Assembly (NCBI GenBank): GCA_951640195.1 | Contig: OX621168.1 | Location: 1,550,001 to 1,614,000 of the forward strand | Direction: 5' to 3' | DNA: 64,000 nt | Origin: Porpolomopsis calyptriformis | Lineage: Eukaryota; Basidiomycota; Agaricomycetes; Agaricales; Hygrophoraceae | In this document: positions 37,200 through 49,900 of the stretch, piece after piece | How the letters are laid out: every line of letters starts with the position of its first letter | How positions within the stretch are numbered: position 1 is the stretch's first letter | The notes under the pieces: generated by a model | Told to the model about the DNA's origin: nothing | The model's database searches: none | What the model saw: only the letters and a program-made list of their open reading frames with translations | Position numbers and translations under genes: made by a program

Positions 37200-38660
37200 C
37201 GTTTATCCAACAGTTAAGATACTTTGACACCGACTCGACCGACGACCGATTGCATCCTATGATATTGGCATCTCTCGATTTGATTGCGTTGTCGTCGACA
37301 CAGGTACAAGTTTGCGTGGATGGCATACTCGGTTGTTGTGTGCCGCTGTTCCAACTCGGTCCTGTAGATTGTGAGTTGCACGATATGAAGTATGCCACAT
37401 ACTAAAGGTCAGAACCCCTCCATGCCCAAGGATACTTCTGGATTTGAACATATCAGAAGCCACCGCTCAGTTGGATTTGAGAACGCAAATAGAGATACCC
37501 TCAATCGGCTTAGGACTATGCATTAGACGCGACTTCCTTGTCGTCGTGGTCCATCGTGACCCCACGTTCCCACCCTAACCTATCGCGATGGGATCCCGAT
37601 GTGAGTGACGATTGTGCCAAACTGAACATATACTGCCTCGCCATATTTCTTCCGTGCTACCGCTTGAAGCTTATAGATGCAGACCATATTCGAAATAAAA
37701 GGCTTTTTACCGACATCCACTTGCTAGCCCTCAGTGATTCCGATGATCGTCAATGTATTAGTGAGGCATTCTCCTGTCCAACCCAGCAGCCCAACCGGGT
37801 GGCTCTTTAACAACACCCACCTTTATTCTCATATTGGTTCCCTCCCATTTGGGATCACCAGTGCCCTTCATGCAATGCGGTTTGTCTCCAGAACATCGCC
37901 GTCACACTCCTAATTACCAAAGTCCACCTCAAAACATATCATTTTTTGACTGGGTCAATTTGGTCGCTCCAACTTCAGAGCCTTCACGTGAAATTGGATT
38001 TTTCGACCTTATATTGCAATCTTCCTTCTCTTCTGTGGGCTCAATCACTGCATCTTGGGCACCGATAGGAGCAAGAGTCGAAGGTCACGTCCACATCCTC
38101 TCCAGCAGACTACAGTCAGATGCAACCCCAAAAATTACTGGCATTTACTGTTATCAGCGGTGCTGAAGAGAGCAGATCCGTTATAGAAAGAGTGGCTTCG
38201 CAAAGGGAGCGCTGCGCTTATTGAATGAAAACGAGGAAAGGATTTTGTCTAAGGCACAAGAGTTTGCCAGAATCCAAGTTCGTATGAATACGTGGATTCT
38301 TGTTGGACGTCCAACACTCATCTCGACCGCGCCTTGATCGGCGTTGGTCGGCAAACTAAACCTTGGTGTGGTCAATCTCGTGAAAACAGCAATAATGTAC
38401 TCGTCGAAGAGCCAACATCACCTCTCGTTACGAGCAGACTCAGGCATGGTGGCAATAGCAGGGAGTGTGGAATGCATCTATCCAAGGGTGTTGTGGCAGT
38501 TGTGATAGATCAATGAAAAATAACATATTGTTTGGATTCGTGTTCAAGGTATCAGGAGCATTGGGAAAGACAACAGGGTTATGATGCAATAGTAGTTCGG
38601 TAAGGATGGTGTATATCGGCTTGCATACAGTAGTGTAGATAGCTTTCGGCGCAGTTCTCT
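37200..38660. other. 1.45 kb without a recognised gene, 3' of the NLR
   Basis: Short plus-strand frames at 37538-37810 and 37834-38166 start with ATG but show no domain and no splice pattern. I see no RNA gene or transposon end here. Confidence 0.45.
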
Positions 38661-41600
38661 CTAAATACGTTGCAACACAGCTGTTGTTGATCCCACTTGG
38701 TTTTTCCAAATTGTATGGTGGAGGCGATAGCGAGTTCGAACGGCAACGTGCTCATTATGAGCTAGACATGAAAGGGGCGTTCGACCGTTTGAGTTTTTCG
38801 GGTCCTCTTGAACGTCATCCCGAGCAAGTAGGAGTTTTGTGATGACACCATGCCCATTCCTAGCTGCATACGAAAGAGGCGTCTGACCATTCGAGTCCTT
38901 CGAGCCAGCTTGAACATCATCCTGAGCAAGCAGCATGTTTACGATGGTATCGTGTCCATTCTCAGCTGAATATGAAAGGGGCGTTCGACCATGCCTATCT
39001 GTCGAGTCCAATTGAAGGTCATCCCGACCAACCATCAGCGCCAAAGTTTCATCGTGCCCATTCTCAGCCGCATAAGAAAAGGGTGTTCTATCATCCGAGT
39101 CCTTCGAATCTACTTGAACATCTTTCTGAACAAGCAGCAGCTTTACGATGGCAGCATACCCATTCCCAGCTGCATACGAAAGGGGCGTTCGACCGTTTGA
39201 ATCCTTCAAGTCTACTTGAACGTCATCCCGAACAAGCAGCAGCTTTACGGGGGCAGCATGCCCATTCTCAGCTGCATAGGAGAGGGGCGTTCGACCGTTT
39301 GAGTCCTTCGGGCCTGCTTGAACGTCACCCCAAACAAGTAGCATCTGCATGATGGCATCATGCCCTTTCTCAGCTGCATATGAACAGGGTGTTCGACTAT
39401 TTAAGTCCTTTGATTCGGGTTGAACGTCATCCCGAGCAAGCAGCAGTTTCACGATGGCACCATGCCCATTCTCAGCTGCATATGAACAGGGTGTTCGACT
39501 ATTTAAGTCCTTTGATTCGGGTTGAACGTCATCCCGAGCAAGCAGCAGTTTTACGATGGCACCATGCCCATTCTCAGCTGCATGCGAAAGGGGTGTTCGG
39601 CCATCCGAGTCCTTCAGGTCCGCTTGAACGTCCTCCAGAGCAAGAAGCAACTTTGCGACACCATCATACCCATTCTCAGCTGCATAAGAAAGGGGCGTTC
39701 TGTCACTGGAGTCCTTCGAGTCCGATTGAACATGATCCTGAGCAAGCAGCAGCTTTACGACGGCATTATACCCATTCTCAGCTGCGTACGAAAGAGGCGT
39801 TCGACCATGCCAGTCTCTCAAGTCCGTTAGAACATGATCCCGAACAAGCAGCAGATTTACAATGGCATCATGCCCATTCTCAGCTGCGTACGAAAGAGGC
39901 GTTCGACCGTGCCAGTCTTTCAAGTTCGCTGGGACGTCATCCAGAGCAACCAGCAGCTTTACGATGGCAAGATGCCCATTCTCAGCTGCATACAAAAGGG
40001 GCGTTCGACCACCGGAGTCCTTCGAGTCCACTTGAACGTCGTTCCGAGCAACTAGTAGCTCTACGATGGCATCGTGACCCCACTCAGCTGCATACGAAAG
40101 GGGGGATCGACCATAGGAGTCGTTCGCATCCGATTGAGCATCATCGCGAGCAAGGAGCAGCTTCACGATGGCATCATGTCCATTTTCAACTGCATACGAA
40201 AGGGGCGTTCGACCATCTGAGTCCTTCGAGTCCGCCCGAATGTCACCTCGACCAAGCAGCAGCTTCACGATGGCGTCATACCCATTCTCAGCCGCATATG
40301 AAAGGGAAGTTCGACCATACGAGTCCTTCGAGCGTGGTCGAACGTCATCCCGAGCAAGCAACAACCTCACAATAGCCTCATGTCCATTCTCAGCTGCATA
40401 CGAATGGGGGGTTCGACCATTCCAGCCTTTCGAGTCAGTTTGAATATCATTCCGAGCAAGGAGCAGCTTCACGATGGCATCATGCCCATTCTCAGCCGCA
40501 TAAGAAAGGGGCGTTCGATCATCCGAATCCTTCGTGTCCGCTTGAACGTCATCCTGAGCAAGCAGCACCTTTACAATGGCATCATGCCCGTTCTCAGCTG
40601 CATACGAAAGGGGTGTTCGATCATGCGAGTTCTTCGAATCTGGCTGAGCATCCTCCCGAGTAAGCAGCAGCCCTACGATGGCATCATGCCCATTCTGAGC
40701 TGAATACGAAAGGGGGGTTCGGCCATTACAGCTTGTCGAGGCCGAATGAACGTCATTCCGAGCAAGCAGTAGCTTTACGATGACATCATGCCCATTCTTG
40801 GCTGCATACAAAAGGGGTGTCATACCATCCGAGTCCTTCGAGTCAGCCTGAACTTCATCCTGAGCAAGCAGCAACTTTACAATAGCACCATGCCCATTGC
40901 TAGCTGCATACGAAAGGGGCGTTCGGCCGTTGGAATTTTTCGAGTCCACTTGAACATCACCCCGTGCAAGCAACAGCTTGACGATGGCATCGTGCCCATT
41001 CTGGGCTGCATAGGAAAGGGGGGTTCGACCACTGAAGTCCTTTGGGTCTGATTGAATGTCATCCTGAGTGACCAGTAGCTTCATGATGGTGCTGTGGCCA
41101 TTCTGGGCTGCATACGAAAGGGGGGTTCGATCATCCGAGTCCTTCGAGTCCGCTTGAACATCATCCCTAGCAAGCAGCAGCTTTACGATGGCATCATTAC
41201 CACGCTGAGCTGCATACGAAAAGGGCGTTCGACCATGCGAGTCCTTTGGGTCCATTTGGACATCACTCTGAGCAAGCAGCAGCTTTGTGATGAAACCACT
41301 ACCACTCTCTGCTGCGTAAGATAGGGGCGTCCGACCATAAGAGTCCTTTGGATTCACTTGAACATCACTCTGAGCAAGCAACAACTTTACGATGAAATCA
41401 TTGCCATTCTCGGCTGCATAAGAAAAGGGTGTTCGATCATTTGAGTCCTTCGAGTCTGCTTGAACATCCTCCCGAGCAAGCAGCACCTTTACAATGGCAT
41501 CATGCCCATTCTGAGCTGAATATGAAAGGGGGGTTCGGCCCTCCGAGCTTCTCGAGTCCGCTTGAACGTCATTCCGAGCAAGTAGTAGCTTTACGATGAC

Positions 41601-44600
41601 ATCATGCCCATTCTTGGCTGCATACGAAAGGGGTGTCATACCATCCGAGTCCTTCGAGTCAGCTTGAACTTCATCCTGGGCAAGCAGCAACTTTACAATA
41701 GCACCATGCCCATTGTTAGCTGCATACGAAAGGGGCGTTCGGCCATTGGAATTTTTCGAGCCCACTTGAACATCACCACGTGCAAGCAACAGCTTGACGG
41801 TGGCATCATGCCCATTCTGAGCTGCGTGCGAAAGGGGCGTTCGACCGTTGGAATCCTGTAAGTCCACTTGAACGTCACCCCGAGCAAGCAGCAGCTCTAC
41901 GATAGCATCACGTCCAAACTGAGCTGCAAACAAAAGGGGGGTTTGACCCCTTGAATCCTTCGAGTCCGCTTGAACGTCACATCGAGCAAGCAGCAGCCTC
42001 ACAACGGCATCATGCCCATACAGAGCGGCATACGAAAGGGGGGTCAGATCATCCCAGTCCTTCGAGCCCGCTTGAACGTCATCCCGAGCAAGTAGTAGTT
42101 TTATGATAGCATCATTATGATTCTGAGCCGCATACGAAACGAGTGTTGCACCATACATGTCCTTCGAGTCCGATCGAACGTCCGTTTGACCAAGTAGTAG
42201 CTCTGTAATGGTAATATTCCCAAACCGAACTGCATACGAAAGGGGTGTTTGACCATCGGAGTCCTCCGAGCCGATTTGAACATCATCCCGAGCGAGAAGC
42301 ATCTTTACTATGGCATCATGCCCATTCTCAGATGCATACGAAAGGGGCGTTCGACCATCTGAGTCCTTCGAGTCCGCTCGAATGTCACCCCGACCAAGCA
42401 GCAGTTTCACGATGGCATCGTGCCCATTCATAGCTGCATACGAAAGGGGGGTTAGACCATATGAATCCTTCGGGTTCACTTGAACGTCATCCCGAGCAAG
42501 CAGCAGCCTGACGATGGCAGCATGCCCAGAATGGGCAGCATACGACAGGGGTGTTCGACCATCTGAATCCTTCGGATCTATTTGAACACCCTCCCGAATA
42601 AGTAGCTTTACGATGGCGTCACGCCCATTCCAACCTGCATACGAAAAAGGCATTCGAGTATCCCAGTCCGATTGCACGTCATCCCGACCACGCAGCTCTA
42701 TAATGGCATCATGCCAATTCCCAGCTGCATACAAAAGGGGCGTTCGACCATCCGAGTCCCTCGAGTCCGGTTGAACGTCATTCCGAGCAACCAACAGTTG
42801 TACGATGGCATCATGCCCATGCCTAGCCGCATAGGAAAGGGATGTTCGACCACAGGAGTCCTTCGAGTTTGCTCGAACGTCATCTCGAGAAAGCAGGAGT
42901 TTGACGATTGCATCATGCCCATTCCGAGCTGCGTACGAAAGGGGCGTTCGATGAGTTGAGTCCTTTGAGTCTGCTCGAACGTCATCCCGAGCAAGCAGAA
43001 GTTTGACGATTGCATCATGCCCATTCTGAGCTGCATACGAAAGGGGTGTTCGATGAGTTGAGTCCTCTGAGTCTGCTCGAATGTCATCCCGAGCAAGCAG
43101 CAGCTTTACGATGGTATCATGTCCATTCCCAGCTGCATACGAAAGGGCTGTTCGACCATCCGAATCCTTCGAGTCCGATTGAACGTCATCCAGAGCAAGC
43201 AGCAGTTCCACTATCGCATCACGTCCACTCTCAGCTGCATACGAATAGGGGGTTCGACCATTGAAGTCTTTGGAGTCCACTTGAACGTCATCTTGAGTAA
43301 GCAGCAGCCTTACGATGGCATCATGCCCATTCCCAACTGCATACGAAAGGGGGGTTCGATCATCTGAGTCCTTTGAGTCTGCTTGAACATCCCAAGCAAG
43401 CAACAGCTTTACAATGGCATCATGCCCTTTCTCAGACGCATAGGAATGGGGCATCCGACCATACGAGTCCTTTAGGTCCACTTGAACGTCACCTCGGGCA
43501 AGCAGCAGCTTTACGATGACACCATGCCCATTCTGAGCTGCATACGAAAGGGGCGTTCGATGAGTTGAGTCCTTTGTGTCTGCTCGAACGTCATCCCGAG
43601 CGAGCAGCTGCTTTACGATGGTATCATGCCCATTCTCAGCTGCATACGAATAGGGCGTCCGACCATAGGAGTCCTTCGAGTCCGCTTGAACGTCATCCTG
43701 AGCAAGCAGCAGCTTCACAATGGCATCATGCCCATTCTGAGCTGCATACGAAAGAGCCGTTCGATCACTTGAGTCCTTCATGTCCGCTTGAACGTCACCC
43801 CAAGAAAGCAGTAGCTTTACGATCGAATCATGCCCATTCTCAGCTGCATACAAACAGGGCGTCCGACCATGGGAGTCCTTCGAGTCCGCTTGAACGTCGT
43901 CCCGTGCAAGCAGCAGCTTCACAATGGCATCATGCCCATTCTGAGCTGCATACGAAAGAGCCGTTCGATAACTCGAGTCCTTCGTGTCCGCTTGAACGTT
44001 ATCCCAAGAAAGCAGTAGCTTTACGATCGAATCGTGCCCATTCTGAGCTGCATACGAAAGAGCAGTTCGATCACTTGAGTCCTTCGTGTCCGCTTGAACG
44101 TCATCCCAAGAAAGCAGTAGCTTTACGATCGAATCATGCCCTTTCTCAGCTGCATACGAATAGGGCGTCCGACCATACGAGTTCTTCGAGTCCACTTGAA
44201 CGTCACCTCGGGCAAGCAGCAGCTTTACGATGACACCATGCCCACGCTGAGCTGCATACGAAAGGGGCGTTCGATGAGTTGAGTCCTTTGTGTCCGCTTG
44301 AACGTCATCCCGTGCAAGCAGCAGCCTGACAAGGGCATCATGGCCATTCTGAGCTGCATATGAAAGGGCCGTTCGATCATCTGAGTCCTTCGAGTCCGGT
44401 TGAATGCCATCCTGAGCAAGCAGCAGCTTCACGACGGCATCATGCCCTCTTGCAACAGCATATGAAAATGGACTTCGACCAAGGCTGTCAGCCTTGTCGG
44501 GATCTGCCTCTCTTGAAAGCTCGCCGCGGACAATCTCATCCAAGCCCCAGTAAGCGGCAATATGGGCACCTGAAAAATTCCTCGCAAACTCTTGACTGTA

Positions 44601-46373
44601 GCCAGGCCAGGCTTGCCCACGCACCAACATAACTTGACTAGCACATTCAACTTTAGATTCATCGCCAAGGAAATCCATCGCCAATTTTGGGATACTCTTT
44701 TGGTATTGACATGCATGATGGCCCCAGTTTCGTGCTGCATAAGCAAGCAGAGGGTTGTCTTTTAACAGGGATTCGAACTCGGCATCACCATTGCAGTAGC
44801 CACGTGCAAATACGTTGAATGACAGATAGGTGAGACAGGTTGCGGCAATTGATGCCTCAGCGTTCGGAAATCGAACTCCCCGTTGATTTTCAAAATATTG
44901 TTGAGTTGTGTAATCTGTATAGTATATTAAACATACTATCACACCAATTGTTGTTCTACTCACGAGCGAGGCGCACAATGTTTTCTTGCTCGTCAACCAC
45001 AACCAGTCCCGCGCACAGAGAAGTCAGCCTGGTTTTGAACACGAGAGCTCGATCATTCATGTCCGTCATTTGGGGTGAAACAGCAAGAGCATGGCGAAGC
45101 TCTTCAACAGACAATGGTCTGGACGCATATACGATCCATGACAGAAGCCGCATCGCTAAGTCTTTTGTGTTTGTTTGCTGTTCAATCCGTTCCATAGCTT
45201 CGTCGTAAATTTTATCTATCTCGTCCGGGAGATTATCCAGGGCATGAAATACAGCTTCTTCACTATTCTGGTCTAGAAGTGCGTTTATATGCAAGCGCGC
45301 TAGTAAAAACCTTTCTGGAAAGTCAAATACAGAACGTTACGGTGATGGAGATGCTTACATGCCCTTGGCACTGTCAACAATTCGTTTTATCGCAATGGCT
45401 TGCAGATGATCCAGGTCAGGAAAGTCAGCAAGTTGATTTTGGACGAATATCGCTATATCTTCATCAGTCGCACGAATATCGACCCGCTGTGCATTGCGAA
45501 AGTGCTGTTGAATGGAAGGAAGGTTGCGTGATGTCACCATCAGGTTGATGGATCCTGAGAAAGACCGAAGAGCCTTTAGCAGTTTTATCCGAGATCCGTT
45601 GCTGTCAGAACATTCATCCAGGGCATCCACCACAACGAATACTTTAGCGTATGTCTTGATTTCTAGCTTCAACACTTCGATAAGGTCATCAAGTGTGGGC
45701 AAAGTACTTCGGACTTTATGATGATCATGAAATGACCTGATGTCGTCAGATATGGAAACGCGGTCTTGGACAAACTGCTTGAGTAGACTTGCGACAAGGT
45801 TGGTGACTGTCTGCGTAGTCTGTTCTTTGTAATTGCAGTAAACGCATGCGATCCCCACATTGCTGTCTTTGAAGAATGTTTGGAGATGTTTTACAACAAC
45901 CGATCTAGAGGGAAGCTGCAATTAGCCTCTGATCGACGAGAGACGTAGACAAAGGTATTACGCAAGAATCGTTTTTCCGGCGCCGGCTGCACAAAAAACC
46001 ATAAATAAAGTCAGTCACCGACATAGAACCAGATAAATCTTACGATTTCCAGGACACCATAATGTTTGCGACGCTCCATCACGCCAACCCAGGAATGTGG
46101 GGGATTCAAGTAGCCAGTTTCCCGTCCCCTTTTCATGGGTCTGCAGAAATTGGCCCAGTGTCGCCTTGAAATTGAGAGGAGAAAGCCAGAGGGCGATGTT
46201 GCAACGCTCTGATTCTTGCCATTTAATTCATAGGTTTGGAATTTGAAGCTTGCTCACTTACCATCGTCGTAACTGGAGTTGGAATTAAGCTGACTTCCTC
46301 CAACAATGTTGAGTTCGCTGTTGATAAGGCTAACATTTTGTGCGTGAAGCATTGAATGGGTGTTGCTGGCCAT
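38661..46373 (-). CDS. NLR-type receptor: N-terminal motif, NACHT NTPase, about 57 ankyrin repeats (2,482 aa)
   Basis: Six exons (46373-46262, 46208-46044, 45986-45962, 45904-45359, 45310-44964, 44914-38661) join in frame to exactly 2,482 codons plus stop. Residues 1-37 hold LINSELNIVGGSQLN, a motif shared with the patatin genes. Next comes the linker IALWLSPLNF and GTGNWLLESPTFLGW, usual before fungal NACHT domains. Walker A is WCPGNPGAGKT and Walker B VFVVVDALDEC; then VTSRNLP, FLLARLH, LSWIVYASRPLSVEELRHAL and HYTTQQYFE. Ankyrin repeats start at about 44504. By analogy with fungal NLRs, ligand binding by the repeats would drive nucleotide-dependent oligomerisation. No N-terminal effector domain is fused; the short motif takes its place. 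No stop or frameshift interrupts the gene. Confidence 0.95.
38740..44504 (-). repeat. Ankyrin repeat array, about 57 units of 34 codons (102 bp)
   Basis: Consensus unit: DSKDSDGRTPLSYAAENGHD followed by AIVKLLLARDDVQA. I count 56 full units and a degenerate last one; two neighbouring units near 42590-42720 are shortened and one near 43390 lacks a residue. Adjacent units at 39371-39472 and 39473-39574 differ by a single base. A four-unit block around 40690-41090 matches one around 41510-41900, 816 bp (eight units) away. A two-unit pattern with LLLGRGDIRA recurs at about 40200-40300 and 42355-42450. The 102-bp period makes all six frames periodic, so the antisense frames in this stretch are not genes. 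Confidence 0.97.
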
Positions 46374-46924
46374 GGTGAAAGATGATAGATCGATAACGCA
46401 GACACGTGGGGCACAAAAGAATCTCCGCACTCGTCCTTCACAAATCCGAGGAACCACTCCCACTCACCCTGAGCGAGCAACCAGAAATCCTAACCGAAGA
46501 CGACCTAGAAGATCCCGAATCGATACAATAAAGTAGGGTGTGCTTTTCCCTTTTTTTCAATTCTATGGGAACCGTCATACGAACACCTCACCAAACTATC
46601 GTACGTTAACAAAGCCTCCCATAGTTTCCAGGCTTCTCGTAGAGTTATCCTGAACTCCCGGTCTGGCTTTAATACTGCTCTTTGCTTGTTGCGGCATATA
46701 CATTCAAATGTGATCAACTTCATTCACCAGGATTAATTCATTTGACGGTTTCGTCATCGCAGGCGGTTCCCAATGGACTGTACATCCAGCAGTGATCCTT
46801 ATCTACTGCTGTCAACGCTATGCAACGTTACATTTTAATTATCACAAAGCGGTAAGACCACGTGTGAATCGTTGGAGTGTCCAGAACCCTCATGTGGGAT
46901 AAACAGTGAGAGAATAAGGTGAAT
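46374..46924. other. 550 bp between EAF1 stop and NLR start; no gene seen
   Basis: Promoter region of the NLR and 3' flank of EAF1. Several AT-rich stretches occur, for example around 46540-46560 and 46820-46840. An antisense frame at 46505-46723 has no recognisable content. Confidence 0.45.
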
Positions 46925-49900
46925 TCATGACTGGGCGGGATAAGAACTATTTTGAGATCCTTGCGACAGCCCGGCTTGTCGCTGAGCGAAACACATCAGG
47001 CCTCCAATTACCGAGTGAAAAAGCAAGTCCCACAGACCTGAAGGAGAGTTTGTAATTGAAGGGCTTGCACCATTTGTTCCTGGGTATACGGAGCGCCCGA
47101 AAGATTCGGAACAACAGGGAAATAATGTCCCATATTGGTGGACGTACGTGGCATCGCGTTCCCTGGCACTTGTGGAACGGTGGTCTGGGCTTGGGCAGAG
47201 GGCGGCCGTGGGGTATTACTGGCATTTGATGGGGTATTGCTATTGCGGGGCGGGGAGGATTGAGCAGGGGAAGATGTCGCAGCGCGTGAAACATATGGGG
47301 GCGACATATGGGGAATGGTCGGCCCAACCCCATTGAGGTTCGACGTCTGTGCTTGTGCCTGCGCTGCCATGACGCGAGCTTGCGCTTGAACCTGCATCAT
47401 TTGCTGAGGTAAAGGGCGAGCGTTTGCGGTCGACATTGGCGTAGGAATTCTTTGCTGTTGGGAAATGTTAACCTGGCTACGTATTTGTGGTACACCTTGA
47501 GCTGCCGGAATACCAATGCCAGAGGGTCGGGGAGGCACGCCAGCTTGTTGCTGTTGGAGCATCTGGGCTTGTTGCTATCGAAGAAATTAACAAAAGAATG
47601 GGCGACAAGTCCCTATACCTACCATGTTCGGTGGAGGTATTCGATGGCCCTGGTCACGGAGTAACTGTTGACGAGCCAACTCCTCGTGTCTTCGCTTGGC
47701 CAACAATGCCTCTTGAGTTTCCCTTTGTTCCTTTTCCGCTTTCATTCGGCTGAGCTCCGCGGGAGACATTTTTGGCATCTTGCTATACTGTCCGTGCGTG
47801 TCGTGGATTGCTGATGGCTTGCGATGAGTCGCTAGAAATTGGTCGCGTTTAAAAAATAGCATTCAATGATCAAATACTACCCCTTTACCGTTCGCCCTTT
47901 TTTCCTGCTCTCGTTTCTTTGATGCTTTGCGAATGACCTCCTGCATCATAGCATGCCGCCGCAACTTCTTGTTCTCGTGTCCAGAGATTGACGAAAATGT
48001 GCCGTTCGCACCCGCCCCGGACACGCTTGCGCTGGCTAGCCGCTTCACACCCCTGGTTGTCATTTGAGCTGGCAGTGGAGGTGGTGCCTCAGAAGCAGGG
48101 TCTTGTGTTGCACCTGGAGACTTCAAGGTGCTTCCACCTCCCCACCGCGTGTTCCATCGTTCAAAACAATCCCAAGGTGTCCGCTTGTCAGACAGGAGAT
48201 TGACTCCAGAAGTATTGAAAGCATCACAGATAAGCGGCCAATTATTGGGATACCTTTCGGCTGTGGCTTTTAAAAGGTTATCATCACGCTCTCTCCATAC
48301 CAGAGTAGCCGCACGCCTATGTGCGTCCTTCGGTTGTACGGGCAGCATATGGATGTTTGTTGAACTGCCTGGCTTATTGCCTTCGAATAAATCTATCGAT
48401 CACCCGGATGCTGAGCCTTCTTGTATCTAAGAGTAAATCAAGACGCTCACCACAAACGATGTCATCGGTTACCCTGTTCGAAGGACCATCGCTTTCGGCA
48501 GTGACCTGTCCCTCGTCGGTATTGCACCATTGGCCCTGCTTCCAACGCTTTGCAGGATTGAGAGGTCCGAGAAGAGTGGGTTTGCAATACATGAACTTCC
48601 CAACAGGAGTAAGTTTTGTATACGTGGTGTCTTCCGCGCGTTTGTTAGGATCGTCCTTGTCAGATTTCTTCTCGGACTTTTTTCTTCCTTCTGGCAATGT
48701 TCCGGGTGCGACGTCGAGAAGACCCAGTGGAACAAGGTCTGGAAAGATCGAGGAAAGATCGGGAGCTGGAGGCACTACATCCAAAACGTTATCTTCAGTT
48801 GAGAGTGAAGAGATTGCTTGGACAAGATCCAAATCGTCCTGATCCAGGAAAAGTTTTAGGTGATCAGAATACGCAATTCGCTCGCGCAATGGTGCGTAAA
48901 CTTTGGACTTTGGCGCGGATTTGGAGGAAGAAACGGCTTCGCCATTTCCCATCGCAGAGGGCTCGTTGGGGTTGAACGCAAGAATCGGATCAGTTGACGT
49001 CGGCTTCAAACTTATCTCTGCCTTAGATATCTTGATATCCTCGCCAGAGGTTGGATCCTGGGGAACGTCCACGTCCATAGAATTTCCACTGGGATCAACT
49101 TGACCGCTTCGCAACACTGATGCATCATCCGTCTCTTCTATCTTGGGTTCCACCAGATTCGATGCATTGTCGTGTGATTGATCGTTATCGTGACTGATGT
49201 TGTCAAGAGCATCCTGAACTAAGGTCGTTGGCTCAAGGGAATCAACAATGCTCTGATCCTTATCCTGTTCATCGTCCTCATCCTCGTCATCTGACCCATA
49301 ATCCACGATCGCCATTGGATTCAACGTCTCCTCCTGAGGCACGGAATCGACAAGCATATCGTGTTCGGCAGCTTCAGCGCCATTTTCGTCTACCTCAACT
49401 TCTTCGATATGTGGTGGCTTCCAAAGAACGCAAATCCCCTTCCCCACTCTCTCCTCCAGAGTACTAGCCGCGTGCCATTCAAGAACAGCCGTAGAGAGAT
49501 TATACGCCAATGCCATTTTCCACTTCCGTTCTTCTCGAAAGTCTGTACACATCCACCTCTAAGTCATCAGTGTATGTTCAGTTAAATAGCCTCAAGAAGT
49601 ATGTAGAACGTCTACCATTTCATCCAGAAGATAATCCCAATGCGTTTTGACAAGTCCGCCAACCCCCCGTTGCTTTTTTGGTTGACGGAAGCTCCAATGT
49701 CCGCCATCTTTTAATACATCAATGTGTTCGAGAGTGCGGATCAACTTCAATTCCGTTATAGCGACCTGGGACAAGGTTTAGCATGTCAGAAAAACAAATA
49801 TATTGACATACATTCCACTCTTTTGTGCTCAAACACTTGACGGTACGGGCGACTTTCTTCGAGACGGGATTGGCGCGAACTGTAGCTCCCCACCGGTTTA

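Noticed and set aside
38740..44504. CRISPR-like or satellite-like array
   Set aside because: The units are contiguous and coding, with no spacers, and encode a classic ankyrin consensus in an intact gene of a eukaryote.
38972..44632. Many long plus-strand open frames inside the ankyrin array (for example 39380-40375, 331 codons; 43565-44233, 222 codons)
   Set aside because: They are antisense shadows of the 102-bp repeat. Because the unit is a multiple of three and codon use is repeated, a frame open in one unit tends to be open in all. They show no independent domain or splice signal.
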